From positions 65,461 to 129,460 of the forward strand of contig JABLTG010000001.1 in NCBI GenBank assembly GCA_016618085.1: DNA of 64,000 bases. The letters are read 5' to 3'. A program made the position numbers and the translations under genes. The DNA is from Neovahlkampfia damariscottae. Lineage: Eukaryota > Heterolobosea > Selenaionea > Neovahlkampfiida > Neovahlkampfiidae. Below, piece after piece: positions 30,801-39,435 of this stretch; positions within the stretch are counted from its first letter, which is position 1; every line of letters starts with the position of its first letter. The notes beneath the pieces were generated by a model. It had not been told where the DNA came from and did not search any database. It saw only the letters and a list, made by a program, of their open reading frames with translations.

Positions 30801-31417
30801 GACTTGGAGATAAGATTAGAAAGATTGGTTGTAAATGGGGTGATTTTAAAACATGCAAAAAGATACTCAAAAAGAAATGTTCTTTAATTACATTGAAAAA
30901 CAAATGTAAACGTTTGAAATGTTGTTTTTATGAATCAACTTATTTGAATCCAAAGAACAAATTATTAAAATGTGAGTTCAAAGGGAGAGAAATCTGTTCA
31001 AAAACTATTAAAAAGAAATGTCATACAAAGAGTACAAGACCAAGTTGTCAACAAAAATATTGTTGCACATACCTCTATCACTATAAATATGTAGTTAAAA
31101 CAACTTGCAGAAAAGTTGGTCCGGAGAAATGTAAACCAATTAAATTCAGAAAATGCACAATCATCAAAAAGAATGAAAATTGCAAATACAAAAAATGTTG
31201 TAATTATGAAAAAACAGGAGATGTCATTAAAAAATTAGATTGTGTTGATGGAAAATTACAATGTGCTTGTAAACATAACTGTCCAAAAAAACGTTGTGAT
31301 TGTCCAATTGAAAATAATTTTGTTTGTGGAGATGGTAAATCATATCAAAACAAATGTCTTGCACAATGTTCTGGTGCAAAAAAAATTACATTAGGAAAAT
31401 GTAATTGTTTAAAATAA
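21884..31417 (+). CDS. Giant secreted Cys-module protein with Kazal-like C-terminus (3177 aa)
   Basis: One uninterrupted exon of 9.5 kb in a region where most multi-kb genes have introns. A signal peptide (MRKLILMVVIFSVLSTVFA) is followed by about 67 modules of about 45 residues. The consensus is C1-x(7-14)-C2-x3-C3-C4-x(9-15)-C5-x(5-7)-C6, usually with aromatic Y/F after C4 and W-x-G after C5. It is strongly basic (K and R). The last 45 residues form a Kazal-like domain (VCGDGKSYQNKC with flanking cysteines). An acidic/hydrophobic insert interrupts modules near residue 120. Six modules lack C4 and four of these also lack C5, which suggests a C4-C5 disulphide. The modules match no family I know. 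A structural (wall, extrusome, matrix), protease-inhibitor or defence role is possible; none is shown. Confidence 0.9.
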   Translation: MTMRKLILMVVIFSVLSTVFATENCSLKSYFCSNKQKWAQRKECCDSTIGNCRWVGPVQHTNDETVTSCSEAKINGTCVRTQCCTKSTTNTLEEDCKWKGDMKCSSGTVLELFETENQDENHVLDFIKKPEVSLKKLKIITKISPKKNKTWKGVDTKCSIASFYDSKEKNWCTQKRCCKQSQSLKPVIFSCHFTGLKKCSRFKKMTKKKCSIVQLKNFCSRKKCCYTSNKKTFCQWVGDRFCKAFRVKKCFNQISKGNCYTRKCCSYMKKGNQSRKIKCHVIFKRCKESFYTRCQFKKVDKKCRQKECCQYGKKNNTKRLLSCYKVGVVKCDPTSFSKCFNVRTRIGVKHTYCQKRRCCTFTKKGPFKKKTRCSDGKEICKRVIFKRCSFVVLKPGCSRRKCCNVTTRGKIEKEFGCKFTGALQCPTNPKEICNMKKTSRSCQRKRCCRIGEHNGKPTTLSCQWKGSNICKPTFVTKCKMAYKKRYKSSFCQKKKCCTFKLNNGKKTKISCKWTGKENCSTSHFNKCSFIKEGACKRRQCCLYERYGPRLLKKKCFKVGKLQCKKSKPLLLCRIEGTKDKCKRIRCCEYLKGGRSATKIRCFWKGKSKCPKKYFTKTVVIPTTPLCTKIQLCKYVREGKRVKLVFCTTHKPETCRKPAQKKCSFVQISSSCKRRRCCLTRGSKKFNCQFSGEKICKRLVKKRCRYVNSRPTNSHARCEIKKCCTYVGQRGSFKKVSCETVGQEQCKVRYVQLCKNVETKNNCSRRQCCKYGITGDLKKLYICKYVTKERCFKNVQNICKVIPTRTSCTRKKCCKIGKTERFSHKIKCDWTEPEICKEVTKTRCTMSLTRAFGSSICKKRKCCQYGILKGDKRRISCKFEGDEKCSTINFKKCAYVTTSKGCRINKCCIFKRNGSKVKRLFCNYIGKEKCKTVFKTKCNYRITSKFGDSICRTKHCCLYSVKNGVMKKVKCSFTSGSKYCSTAYSRKCFNIKKPHNCSQKRCCTYKVTGKKQQKVKCQNVGLKKCSKVYFTRCSFKRVFHGKVACKKKRCCKYVKVGTFKKQIYCNWSNKRICKQVKYTRCRPQQIHSKCTQTRCTQYGRVGSKRKVYKSYLQGSVRCASRVLSKCTYVRTGKGCKRKRCCKMGLYKTTWIKLQCSWAGAQKCSEYNYEKCKLVKSSQYCKRQRCITYGVQGHYRRVIFRRWKGKETCKKVTFTKCSTRRFSSGCQRVKCCSFEKVGKTIKKIACKWETKKLCDDIEVVKCKYIKDKSGCLRKQCCRKTKGKAIDKQHCKFVGKRKCLRKYTVKCSMKKLNNYCQRKRCCTLKEVAERQRVIKCYWSQDSPKCSLKKYTKCFKKRTQDDKPHFNCSRTKCCTYEVNGTGKSKVTCKWADSEICKRVTYETCSNVAISSHCLKRRCCKFIRTGSISRRVSCYFPKKSKLICTKKVFENCQNKYLSPTCHRKQCCKFANVGGVVSPFNCKWASKRICKKVQFQRCSFRSTKPNCWRRQCCKYEKFGSSTKKLSCSFTDVEKCQKHNFTRCKIARINKNCQRVKCCRFSKVGDKLSMGACKYTSRKFCVPVKFQRCKTVKVNRGCTRQRCCKFIQFNKSTKKLYCQLTGTTTCKPYKFHRCKTVYNGHCKSKVCCTFQKDGKKVQKLACKQNGDKICKSEVISKCFNSTTHKDCKRRKCCKYKKIGDVSKKLFCRWVKPQQCKLKVVKECHYSKTRPNCYRKKCCLATYNGSRKSLKNCSYSGKDFCSPVINVSCKRESKDSCTSYKCCKYFKDSQGKKHVMKCHVKSKKCTFKRCSMKRNKCGCKQNRCCKFVDVNGKIKVKSCKWTGFQRCKPFTYSKIKSVKLDKTNYRLSRCTYLRTGCDTRMINCAWINENTVKDTFKTRCFMVKLRNGCQRRKCTTYRISDDKISKKIKSKYVGQTYCPFIFVKKCKRVFSNDNCSKLHCCNYLKRGSSMKKIECHIASPKSCGVSKYTKCRRVQVYKPYNPRSKCQRTRCCKYIKSEGISHQIRCYNSGNEECKKITFTRCELRITKKGSKLTSCYKKRCCRYENNGKVVRRLSCKFVGSEQCCAKISNKCYNKRISSTCTRRKCCVFGTVAGKTKRLICKWDGKPQCKTVTIHRCTKVRESIFAGCYRKKCCTIKITGRVRTKKCKFVGKKQCKTQYFKKCKIIKPSKGCKQLKCCRYMYDGQQSPLGCNFYKKVCKGKKTVKCRTVPLKNNCTQKRCCVYLTQNGIRRMIKCKNSKKVCKKQTIVKCHRVKTNENCTRKVCCSFDRLDNVITKLKCMFADKEKCKIRTHTQCSYKKLLYGCKQKVCCKYKIKGSVVVRKTCEPVGKQICSCSMKRKCSPIKINEDCSRRKCCDVKTCGNKKRYSNCRVSKSMKCSYKKVTKCYMKTTYRYRGRSLCKRKKCCVYGVGKTKSFKISCKWDGSEKCSTVKFKKCIRIPIKSSCTKIKCCSYKRTGRVVKRVSCSTKTKCPMISYKKCKVLTTSKNCKRHYCCTYKSDGTKFVKLQKTCGWFGHERCKPTFKTKCSIIKTRSHCTQKRCCVYKTLKGLTRRIRCKLIGKEKCCQVTQERCQVVKTRNGCKRERCCIFGVRGDSQRKLKCYFNGIEMCTERYETKCNKVQIFKHIPHSNCHATKCCKFGIKGNFRRQISCKIVRDKKCNSDSCRCKPVKYQVCKAEKYEHRKISGKHCIRQKCCSYTKIGFKLIKGACKFISKPVCTWMVRKKCSMEKLSNSCERKKCCYFGFSNFRKIGCSYKGAQICGSYMKTKCRMISTNQNCQRKKCCQYIYSDGIRKKIKCRFISQSICKPQSFTVCKMDSKQKSRKCCQYVKNHKQISLEKCKYISKNECKDTWVTKCSTIKTGRECTQQKCCKVSVRTGRRKNCKRVGQPKCTTKKIVTCKWRPYKWKNCQRKQCTTFLLSKGQLSILTVEWKGKKVCKPYIIKKCSIKQMNKYCTNKYCCKFERLGDKIRKIGCKWGDFKTCKKILKKKCSLITLKNKCKRLKCCFYESTYLNPKNKLLKCEFKGREICSKTIKKKCHTKSTRPSCQQKYCCTYLYHYKYVVKTTCRKVGPEKCKPIKFRKCTIIKKNENCKYKKCCNYEKTGDVIKKLDCVDGKLQCACKHNCPKKRCDCPIENNFVCGDGKSYQNKCLAQCSGAKKITLGKCNCLK

Positions 31418-31498
31418 ATTTTTTTAAGAAATTTTAATCAATAAAATGATGGATAAACAAGTGAGTTAGCAATGATATTCATTGAATAGGAATTTGAT

Positions 31499-33992
31499 TC
31501 ACTTCCAAAAACCAAAAAGTATCTGGTGATCTGGAAAAAAGTTAATACAATCAAATTGTTTTACCACTAATGACTCGTCGGTAACTACATACCCCCAATC
31601 ATATGATCTAAAACCGGTTGAATTATTTATGACCTCACAAATAGCCATGCATGTGTATCCATTTATAATCGAATTTTTCCAATAACCTGATGAAGTTCTT
31701 GAATATCTTGAAGATATTCCAGAACCTTTACCTAGATAAATTCCAGCACCATATACCGCTCCAGCACTCATTTTTGAAGTTCCACTGTAATTTTTCAATC
31801 CACCTCTGAGAATACAATGCCAATTTCCAATTGCAGATCCATGAAATGCTTGAGATGTTAAAATAAAATATCCATTACCATAAAAACTTCCATATGTTGA
31901 TTTCATTGTTTGAAAATCTTGTTCTCTTTTTGGCGGTGCAGATGCCATTAAAAATTGCCAAACAGCTTTTGGAACTTTTGGAATTTTCTGAAAACTGATC
32001 AATCAAATTAAAGTTATTACCTTTTCGTCTTTCAAAAAAACAACATGAGATCGATTTGAAGAAATAATCCATCTTAGAAGTGGTAATATTCTTTCATCAC
32101 ATTTATTCAAAATTTCTTTTAATTTGTAAGAATCACCTCCAGATTGATAGGATAAACTTTTCAAATCAGATGGAATGTTGTCAATAATTTTGATCTTGAA
32201 TATTGATTTTTTGATTTATCTTACCACTTCTTTTGCTAATTCCATGTCTGTCATTTTTTTACCTTCACCAATAGTATTTGCTGGTGATGGGGTAATATCA
32301 CGAACTCCGTTTGTATCTAGACATAATCGAGCAGATGTATATGTTAAGCTACAAAGTAAATCTAAAACTTCAACATTTGAATTTAGTTCTATCAATAGAT
32401 CAATTCCTAATCCCTGTTTTTTAGAAATTAGATTAGATTGTGAGATCATACATATTGTTCCATAGCATGAATACAAAGTGGCTATTGATTTTTTAATTGA
32501 GTTAATTGTTATTTACTCTATCACATATTGTTGGTTTGATCCCATGGAATGATAATTTGTTGTCACAAATGACGCAAAGTTCACCGATATTTTCAAGTTT
32601 GTATTTCAAAAACGCAACCATTCCAATGAAGAAATTTCCACATTCTTATGAAATATTATAAAAAAAATGATGCAATCAAACCTCTGAAATTTTCGTTTTT
32701 ACCATAATTTACTTCCCTATTGAAGAATTCTTGTGAAAGATTTTCATTGGTTTGTGAGGTTGTTGTCTTTGAATTTCCACTCTTTTCTTTCTTTTTCTTT
32801 TTTTCTGGTTTTGATGATTCATTTGGAGGATATTTCAAAGAATCAAAATAACTATTCAAATGACCATCCAATAAAATTAAAGTAGCTTCTTCCTACAAAA
32901 AAGAATGAATGCATAAAAATGATAAATACCAAATTTCCATTTGCTTCTTGGAGTGCAAAATAAGCATATTTCTTTGAAAATCCATTTGAAATGAGAGAAC
33001 TCAATTTTTCAAGATCATTTTCCTTTTTGTTTGGTTGAACAATTTCTTTAAGATTTTCTTGTTTTGTGGTAAAATAGTTTTTTTGATCCTTTAGTAACCA
33101 ATTCTTTCTCAATGCACTTCCTAATCTATTTGAAATGAACCAACTAATCATTTCAGAACCAATATGTTTATCTTTAATATTTCTTTGTTGAATATCATTG
33201 TATGTTTGAAAAACGCATTTTGAGTCAATTTTAGGAGCATTTGGAGAATTAAGATACAAATGATCAAATTCAAACTTTTTAAAACACTTAAGAAAAATGA
33301 AAAAAAACCTCGATAATCAAATCACGTTTTTCATCAATACCCATTGCTCGAGTTGATGTTTTACCTAACCATTCCATGTTCAATGATATTCTGACAATAA
33401 ATCTATCAGGCTTTTTGGTGAACAAAACAAATTTATGTTTGGTTAATTGAAGATTTGCTTCTTTGATGTCTTTCGTTAATTTTTTGAAAGATTCTTCAAG
33501 TTTTTTTTGAAACATTTCTTTTTCATCTCTATCTAAATCAATGGATTCAATTTGTAAAATTTGTTCTTCTTCAAAAAATTCTGTTGCATTTTCTGTTGGA
33601 GTTGGAGTTGAATAATCATATTCACCTGCAGAAGTATTTGATAAAGGAGTAACTCCATACTAATATGTTAAAATTTTGATAAATAAACCTTTTCTATGTT
33701 TGCATCACGTAATTCCTGCATTTGAGATAAAAATAAAAGAAGTGCTTCTTCTTCTGAAGATACTTGGTAAATATGTGATTCTCCTTCATATATTAAATCA
33801 TATTTTTCTGAATTTAAAGTTTTCACTTCTACTTCAAACTCTTTGTCAATTAAGTCAACAATGAAATATAAATTGTTTTTTTTAATTTTGACATCTTATC
33901 AGGAAAATAGTTAAAAAAAAAGTGTTTGAACCTTTTATGAGTTCTTCGGATATGTATGGTTCAAGAATTTCATCAAATTTAGTTTTGCCCAT
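31499..33992 (-). CDS. PARP6/8-type mono-ADP-ribosyltransferase
   Basis: Exons from 33992 down to 31499, with introns of about 30-45 nt (for example 33 nt just upstream of the catalytic exon). Order: an N-terminal RWD/UBC-like region; a UBA-like segment (LISNGFSKKYAYFALQEANGNL); a K-rich linker; a Cys pair region (GELCVICDNKLSFHGIKP) that matches the zinc-binding part of vertebrate PARP6/PARP8; and the ART domain. In the ART domain FHGSAIGNWHCILRGGLKN supplies the NAD-binding His, GAGIYLG the Tyr, and CMAICEVI matches the PARP6/8 strand. The PARP6/8 active site lacks the polymerase glutamate, so mono-ADP-ribosylation is expected. It converges on the giant Cys-protein gene, with about 80 nt between the two ends. 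Confidence 0.9.
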
Positions 33993-34107
33993 TTTGACTT
34001 TTTTTTCTTTTCTTCTTCACTTCCCAATTTGAGAAATTGTTTTTATTGGTGGAATTTGTAATGAAGAAGTTGAGGGTTCAAGAAAGTAATAAATAAAATA
34101 TATTCAT

Positions 34108-36300
34108 TCAGATATTTGTTGGATTAAGATATTCCATTTCAATTTGGTCCACAAAAATCCATGCTTTGTTTCCTTTTCCGCCATGCCATTCTGGAATCAT
34201 TTCAATCGGATGAACAACAATTTTAATGAATTTTGATTCAATTAAATCTCTAAATTCAAAGTCTTTGTTTGACAATTCTTTCAATACTTCACATTTGATG
34301 ACAGCAATCATTTGAAAACTTACATTATTTTCAGAGGTTAAAATTTCAATTCTTGAAGGGAAAAATATCCAAGACATTGGATCATTTAAACATCCAATTC
34401 TAATATTATTCACTTTTTTATGATTCATTTCAAAAATTATTTCCAAATTAGTGTTAATGAAACCCATCCATTGAGAATCTCGAAAATTATTTTTTGGAGC
34501 CCTTATTCCATTACTCAAAGAGATTCCAGGATAATTAAGACTTGGAGGGTGTAATAATTTGTATGGATGATTTAAAATGAGATTATTAAACACTTTTCTT
34601 TGTTCAATCTTTCCATAGAGTTTTTCATTCTTTATTGCTTTTGCATAAATCATAAATTCACCATTTTTTTCAAATGGTTTTTTGTATACTTCAAAATTGA
34701 CCCTATCAAAACTAAAATATAATTGAAGGTGTTTTCCGCCAGAAATGAGATGAATTCTTGAAGAGAGATTTTCATTGATCGATTTCAAATTTTCAATTTC
34801 AATAGAAACAGGTTTTGATTCTTCACCATAATCAACATTCATCTTATCTAGAATCTTATAAAATTTCTGAACTCGTTGATGAAATTCTGAGTAGTTTTTT
34901 TTTCTTTTTGACCAAAGTACTTCAGACATCGCCAAAATACGTGGAAAGACTTTTCTGTCGACCATATGCTGAGGTGATCTTTCAGACCACATGTTGCATT
35001 CACCACCTAAGATAAAGTCTTTTACTTCTTCATTCGGTATTGGGTTGAAAAAATACACTTTTTTTAAATCAATTTGTTCAATTGAATAATCAAAATAGCA
35101 ATGAGATGTTGGTGAAACAATAGAATAAATACCATTTTTTGATGCTTCTATTGCAAATTGCATTCCTTTTTTGTTGATTAATTCACATATAATTTCGTAC
35201 CTCTCCATGACTGAACAATCACATTCTTTGGGAATTCATCACTTCCTTCAAGAATTTCGTCCCAACCAATGATAATTTTGTCATATTTCTGAAGAAATAA
35301 ACTCATTCTTTTCATAAAATAATGTTGAAGTTCATCTTCATTTTTCAATTTTTCATCAATCATTCTTGATTGACAATTTTTACATTTTTTCCAATTGTCT
35401 TTAGGACATTCATCACCACCCAAATGAATGAATTTAGAATCAAAAAGAACGATAATTTCTTCCAAAACAGATTCCAAAAAATTGAATGTTGATTCTTTTC
35501 CGGCACAATAAACATCTGAAAAGATTCCCCATTCTTTTTCAACTTTTTTCTCCTTTTCAGGAAAACAACATAAATGAGGATAAGATGCAATGGCTGAAAT
35601 ACAATGTCCTGGCATCTCAATTTCAGGAATGATTTCAACGAATTTTGATTTTGAATATTCAACAATTTCCTTGACATCTTCTTGAGTATAATATCCACCA
35701 TAATCATCTCTCCAAGCACCAACTTGTGTTAATTTTGGATATTTCTTTATTTCAATCCTCCATCCTTGATCATCAACTAAATGCCAATGTAACTTGTTCA
35801 TTTTTAACAAACTCAATAAATCAATGTATTTCTTGACAAAATTAACATCCATAAAATGTCTTGAACAATCTAATAACATACCTCTATGTTTGAATTTTGG
35901 TGAATCTTTGATATATCCACAAGGTATTTCATCATTCAACTCTAACAGTTGTTTCAATGTTTGTACGGCATGAAAAACATCTGAATGTAAAATTTTGAAA
36001 TTTCTTACCTGTTTCAGTTTTTCCTTTGATATTTATCTTTTCTTTTTTTATTATTATTTCATACCCTTCTTTCAGTTCCAAGTTGTTTTCTAAAACAAAA
36101 TTTTTTGAAAAAATATCAAGATTCTGAATGAGATATTTTGTTGGTTTTTGTTCCGTTTCAATTTCGATAGTTGTTGATGGTTCAAAGTGGTGGGTTTCTT
36201 TTGGATCAAAAACTGCTTCATTTGGGTGAGGAATCATCTCAAAAGCATGGGTTGAAAAATAAACTATGACCAATGAAACAATTCCTTTAAAAATCTTCAT
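34108..36300 (-). CDS. Beta-N-acetylhexosaminidase, GH20, secreted or lysosomal
   Basis: Three exons with introns 35981-36008 (28 nt) and 35166-35200 (35 nt). Order: a signal peptide (MKIFKGIVSLVIVYFSTHA); a GH20b N-domain; the GH20 barrel with RGMLLDCSRHFM, HWHLVDDQGWRIEI, EIEMPGHC and the catalytic pair HLGGDEC, then VQSWRG and GGECNMWSE; and a C-terminal beta region of about 250 residues ending in a discoidin-like fold (IEILTSENNVSF, FIKIVVHP). It removes terminal GlcNAc/GalNAc from glycans or chitin fragments. The C-terminal architecture is the kind common in Bacteroidetes GH20 enzymes rather than in lysosomal HEXA/HEXB, so an old bacterial origin with later intron gain is possible. Confidence 0.92.
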
Positions 36301-36479
36301 CAAATGAGCACTGAGAAAAAAAATGAGGTAATGACAAGATTTATTCACTTCTATTGAAAAAAGAACCTAAAAACGCAAGAAAAAGAATTTGAAAATGAAA
36401 ATTTGGTTCTGTTGAAAATTTGTGGTGAGAATTTGTGAAAACTTATAACCCATCTTTTAAAAGATATTTGTGAATTAGA

Positions 36480-37421
36480 AATGAAGAAATTTTATTGTAA
36501 AGATTGCAAAAAAAATTTTTGTAAAAATTGTTTTGAAACATCACATCAAGAAAAAAAATTTAAAATACATTGGAAAATTCAAAATTAGAAAAAGATGAAT
36601 TGAATGTGTTTTCAAAACATTATGATGAGACACTGAAAAAAATTGAAAAATTAAGGAATGAACTTCACTTGAAATTTGATAAAATTTTTGACAAAGAAAT
36701 GGAAGATGTTGAACTAGAAAAGAAAAAAATTGAAAAAAGAAAGAAGTTTATTTAACGAATTAGAATACTATCCAGATGTTTATAACTTTCAAATCTGTCC
36801 AGATTTTAAAGAACTGGAGAAATTGTTAAATATTACAAAACAAAAGAAAATCAACTGGATGAAAAGATTCAACGAAATTGAAGAATTCTATTACAGTATA
36901 AAAAAGATTATGACCAATAATTGAATTCAAATTGCGATTACTATGTTATGGAATTAGAAGAACAAATCTACAAGGAATATGAGGATTCTGGAAATGAAAC
37001 AAGGATTTTTTAGGCTGCAATTTTATCAATTTGTTATTTTTATGGTATTGGTATTGATAAAAATTGTCAAAAAGGTCTGAATCTGATTAAAAACAATCTT
37101 GATGAAAATCAATATTTTCTACAAACTTTGTTGATTATCTTCGAAATGGAATTGGAAAAATCAAAACAAAAAAATCAAACGAAAAACGAAATAATAGTCA
37201 GTAGAATACAACTGTTCAAGAGGTTGACCCAAAATGACTATGCTCCTGCAGCAAAAATGGGTTTTGCGCCTTCACAAAATGCCCTTGGAATTTTGTACTT
37301 AAAAGGAGAAGGAACAGAAAAAAACATCAACGCTGCTAGTTTTTGGCTCTCTAAAGCAGCAGAACAAAATGAAAAAAATGCAATTCAAAACTTGGAAATT
37401 CTGAACAGAAAAAAAGATTAA
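36480..37421 (+). pseudogene. Decayed B-box / coiled-coil / Sel1-repeat gene
   Basis: Pieces in order on one strand but in changing frames. A B-box-like zinc motif (FYCKDCKKNFCKNC...H) is at about 36482-36560. Coiled-coil pieces are at 36570-36755 and 36730-36924. Sel1-like repeats follow at about 36990-37421 (YFYGIGIDKNCQKGL, then NALGILYLKGEGTEKN and AASFWLSKAAEQ). At least three breaks are visible: a stop at about 36586, a shift near 36745 and stops between 36920 and 37010. No GT-AG intron repairs them. B-box plus Sel1 proteins are common in amoeboid protists, and this one looks dead. An intact copy is not in the window. Confidence 0.65.
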
Positions 37422-37470
37422 TATTGAGCAATTGACAAAAATTTTATAGTTTAATTATAAATCCGTAACG

Positions 37471-37887
37471 TCAGTTCAACAAATTACAAATTGAAATTTT
37501 TGAAGATAAATCCTTTGATTTGTTCTGTTGCTGCTGCATATTGGAAATTTCCATGTTGATTTTAGGTACATTTGCTTCTTCATTCTGCCAGTAAATTGTC
37601 TCTGATCCTTTGTATTTTTGATGATTTTCTGAAATTGTGATCTTTTTTTTTGGAGCTATTGGAACTTTAAGAGGTTTTGAAATATGCATCAGATTTTTCT
37701 TTGGTACATTGAAGGATTGAAAGAGTTGATTTTTACTTTCTTTGCTTTTTTTTTTTGGCCACCTGGGTATGTTGTATTCTCTGCATAGATGTTTTAACTC
37801 ATTGATTTCAAGTTTTAGATGAACACATGCTTCGTACATTGAATATCCAAAATACTTCTTGAGCTGTTCTTCAGTTACTTTGTTCAT
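37471..37887 (-). CDS. RWP-RK domain protein, 138 residues
   Basis: The N-terminal 50 residues form an RWP-RK domain: VTEEQLKKYFGYSMYEA, then LKLEINELKHLCREYNI, then PRWPKKK. The rest is a low-complexity K/Q/S-rich tail with a short conserved end (SSKISICNLLN) that is also found at the end of the paralogue at 38631 (LSKMSISSLLN). A likely DNA-binding regulator. Single exon. The pair probably arose by local duplication. Confidence 0.8.
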   Translation of the reverse strand: MNKVTEEQLKKYFGYSMYEACVHLKLEINELKHLCREYNIPRWPKKKSKESKNQLFQSFNVPKKNLMHISKPLKVPIAPKKKITISENHQKYKGSETIYWQNEEANVPKINMEISNMQQQQNKSKDLSSKISICNLLN

Positions 37888-38630
37888 GATGCAGAAGGTA
37901 TTTGGTTGGAGGTTGGCTATAAAATTTCCATTTATGGTGCGTTGAAAATCCCTTTGATTTCTTGTGATTGGTTAAAAAATAACACCTAATTTGGTGTTTT
38001 TCAGATTTGGGTTTTTCATACCAATTTTTTTACCAAATGTAGTCAAAGAAATACCTTCTCTGTGCTTTTTTTACAAATTTCTATGAACAATCCAAATCTT
38101 GAAATCATTAAATCTTAGGAAGAATCAGCTCCTCTTTTGAATTTCAAGATTTCATATTTCAAGATTGAATATATACCAGAAACAGGAAATAAATTAGAAA
38201 CAATTTTCAAGACTGTAGGAAAATTAAATTACGTTGAAATGATGGAATCTTTTTCCAATCCTAAAAAGTTGTTTTTTAAACATCAAAAATCTGAGAAATA
38301 GTTAAAAAAATACTAATTAATCATACACAACAACAAAGAAATTTTCAATTCAAGCATGAGAGAAAATTAAGAAAATATGATTCAGAAAAAGTTCATCAAC
38401 TGAAACTACAAACCAACGATTAACAACGATTGGGAAATTATAATAAAACTCGTTGGAATGTGAGGTTTTCTAATTTCAAATTGGATCACGAACTCACAGT
38501 CAAAGATGGATTTTTTTTTAATGTCCATTTGGGAAGTTGTCTTGCGGAGTTTAGGAGGATTTATTTTTCCAATTATTTTTTTTAAATAAATAGTTTATTT
38601 TTTAGTTGAGCAAACTGTTAATATACATTT
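37888..38630. other. Intergenic between two RWP-RK genes
   Basis: About 740 nt. A plus-strand stretch at 38083-38300 reads for about 70 codons with one internal stop (ending FFKHQKSEK). It may be a remnant of another gene; no family is recognised. Nothing else is seen. Confidence 0.45.
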
Positions 38631-39062
38631 TTAGTTGAGTAAACTGCTAATGGACATTTTTGACAAAAGTTGATTTTGTTTTACTTTCTCTGAGGAATTT
38701 CTTTCTTCAGTTTGTTGGTTAATGTACACTTTCACCTTTTTTCTTTTGTTCATTTGATCTTCAGTTATCTTTTTGATTGGGGAAGTCGTGCTTGTATGAA
38801 TCTCATGCAACAATCCTTCAGTAGATTTTTTACGTTTCTTGGTGACTCCTGTTGTTTCTTGTTGTGTTGGATTCACGTTGAAATGTGTGAAGATTTGGTT
38901 TCTATCATTTGTCTTTTTTTTTTTTGGCCAACGTTGAATGTTGTAAATTCTACAAAGTGATTGTAAGTCTCTTAACTGCATCTTGAGTACAATAGAAGCT
39001 TCATGAATAGAGTAGCCATAGCAACTTTCAATTTGTGCTTTTGTTACGCGTAGGTTGTTCAT
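38631..39062 (-). CDS. RWP-RK domain protein, 143 residues
   Basis: A paralogue of the protein at 37471. The domain is VTKAQIESCYGYSIHEASIVLKM, then LQSLCRIYNI, then QRWPKKKK, followed by a K/T/E-rich tail and the shared ending LSKMSISSLLN. The conserved ending may be a short interaction motif. Single exon, divergent from the SNARE gene 370 nt away. Confidence 0.8.
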   Translation of the reverse strand: MNNLRVTKAQIESCYGYSIHEASIVLKMQLRDLQSLCRIYNIQRWPKKKKTNDRNQIFTHFNVNPTQQETTGVTKKRKKSTEGLLHEIHTSTTSPIKKITEDQMNKRKKVKVYINQQTEERNSSEKVKQNQLLSKMSISSLLN

Positions 39063-39435
39063 TTTTTTTTAAAGTATTGAGTTTAGTCCAAATCTGGTGC
39101 AATAAATCGAAGCTAAGAAGGAATATAATTGGACCTCCTAATTTGGACATTATAAATTTGACAAATTTGACAAACAAAATTCTCCCTTGTTCTTTTTTGG
39201 TCTCACATTCCTTAAATTGGAGTAACCGTTTTTTTTCATAAATTTCATTGGTTTGTGATTTTCTTTTTCCATACAACAGAACATTTAGACTTTTTTTTGA
39301 CAGAATTCTCTTCAAATTAACAGAAAAATTGAGTTGAATTTTCTGTTTCTTAGGGAGATTTTGTTTCAGACAAAGAAATTCATCTCTTTTGTTGAAGACA
39401 ATTTTTATTTTCTTTTTTCTGATAACCAATCAACA
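39063..39435. other. Divergent promoter region between RWP-RK and SNARE genes
   Basis: About 370 nt. A minus-strand frame of basic composition overlaps it but has no recognisable domain. I treat it as a bidirectional promoter region. Confidence 0.4.

Noticed and set aside
22936-30903. Many other frames of 60-140 codons inside the giant Cys-protein gene
   Set aside because: They recur with the module period and are shadows of the repeat, on both strands.
20795-33992. Sirtuin and PARP as an NAD-based antiviral island
   Set aside because: The genes are unrelated in strand and spacing and typical of housekeeping or signalling copies. Clustering alone does not support a system.
37471-39062. CRISPR-like or other short regular repeats
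   Set aside because: The repeats in the window are coding modules, homopolymers or paralogous genes; no spacer-repeat array exists and the DNA is eukaryotic.
39028-39429. Minus-strand 133-codon frame between the RWP-RK and SNARE genes
   Set aside because: It overlaps the RWP-RK gene in another frame and lies mostly in the divergent promoter region. Its composition is basic but there is no domain, so I do not call it a gene.
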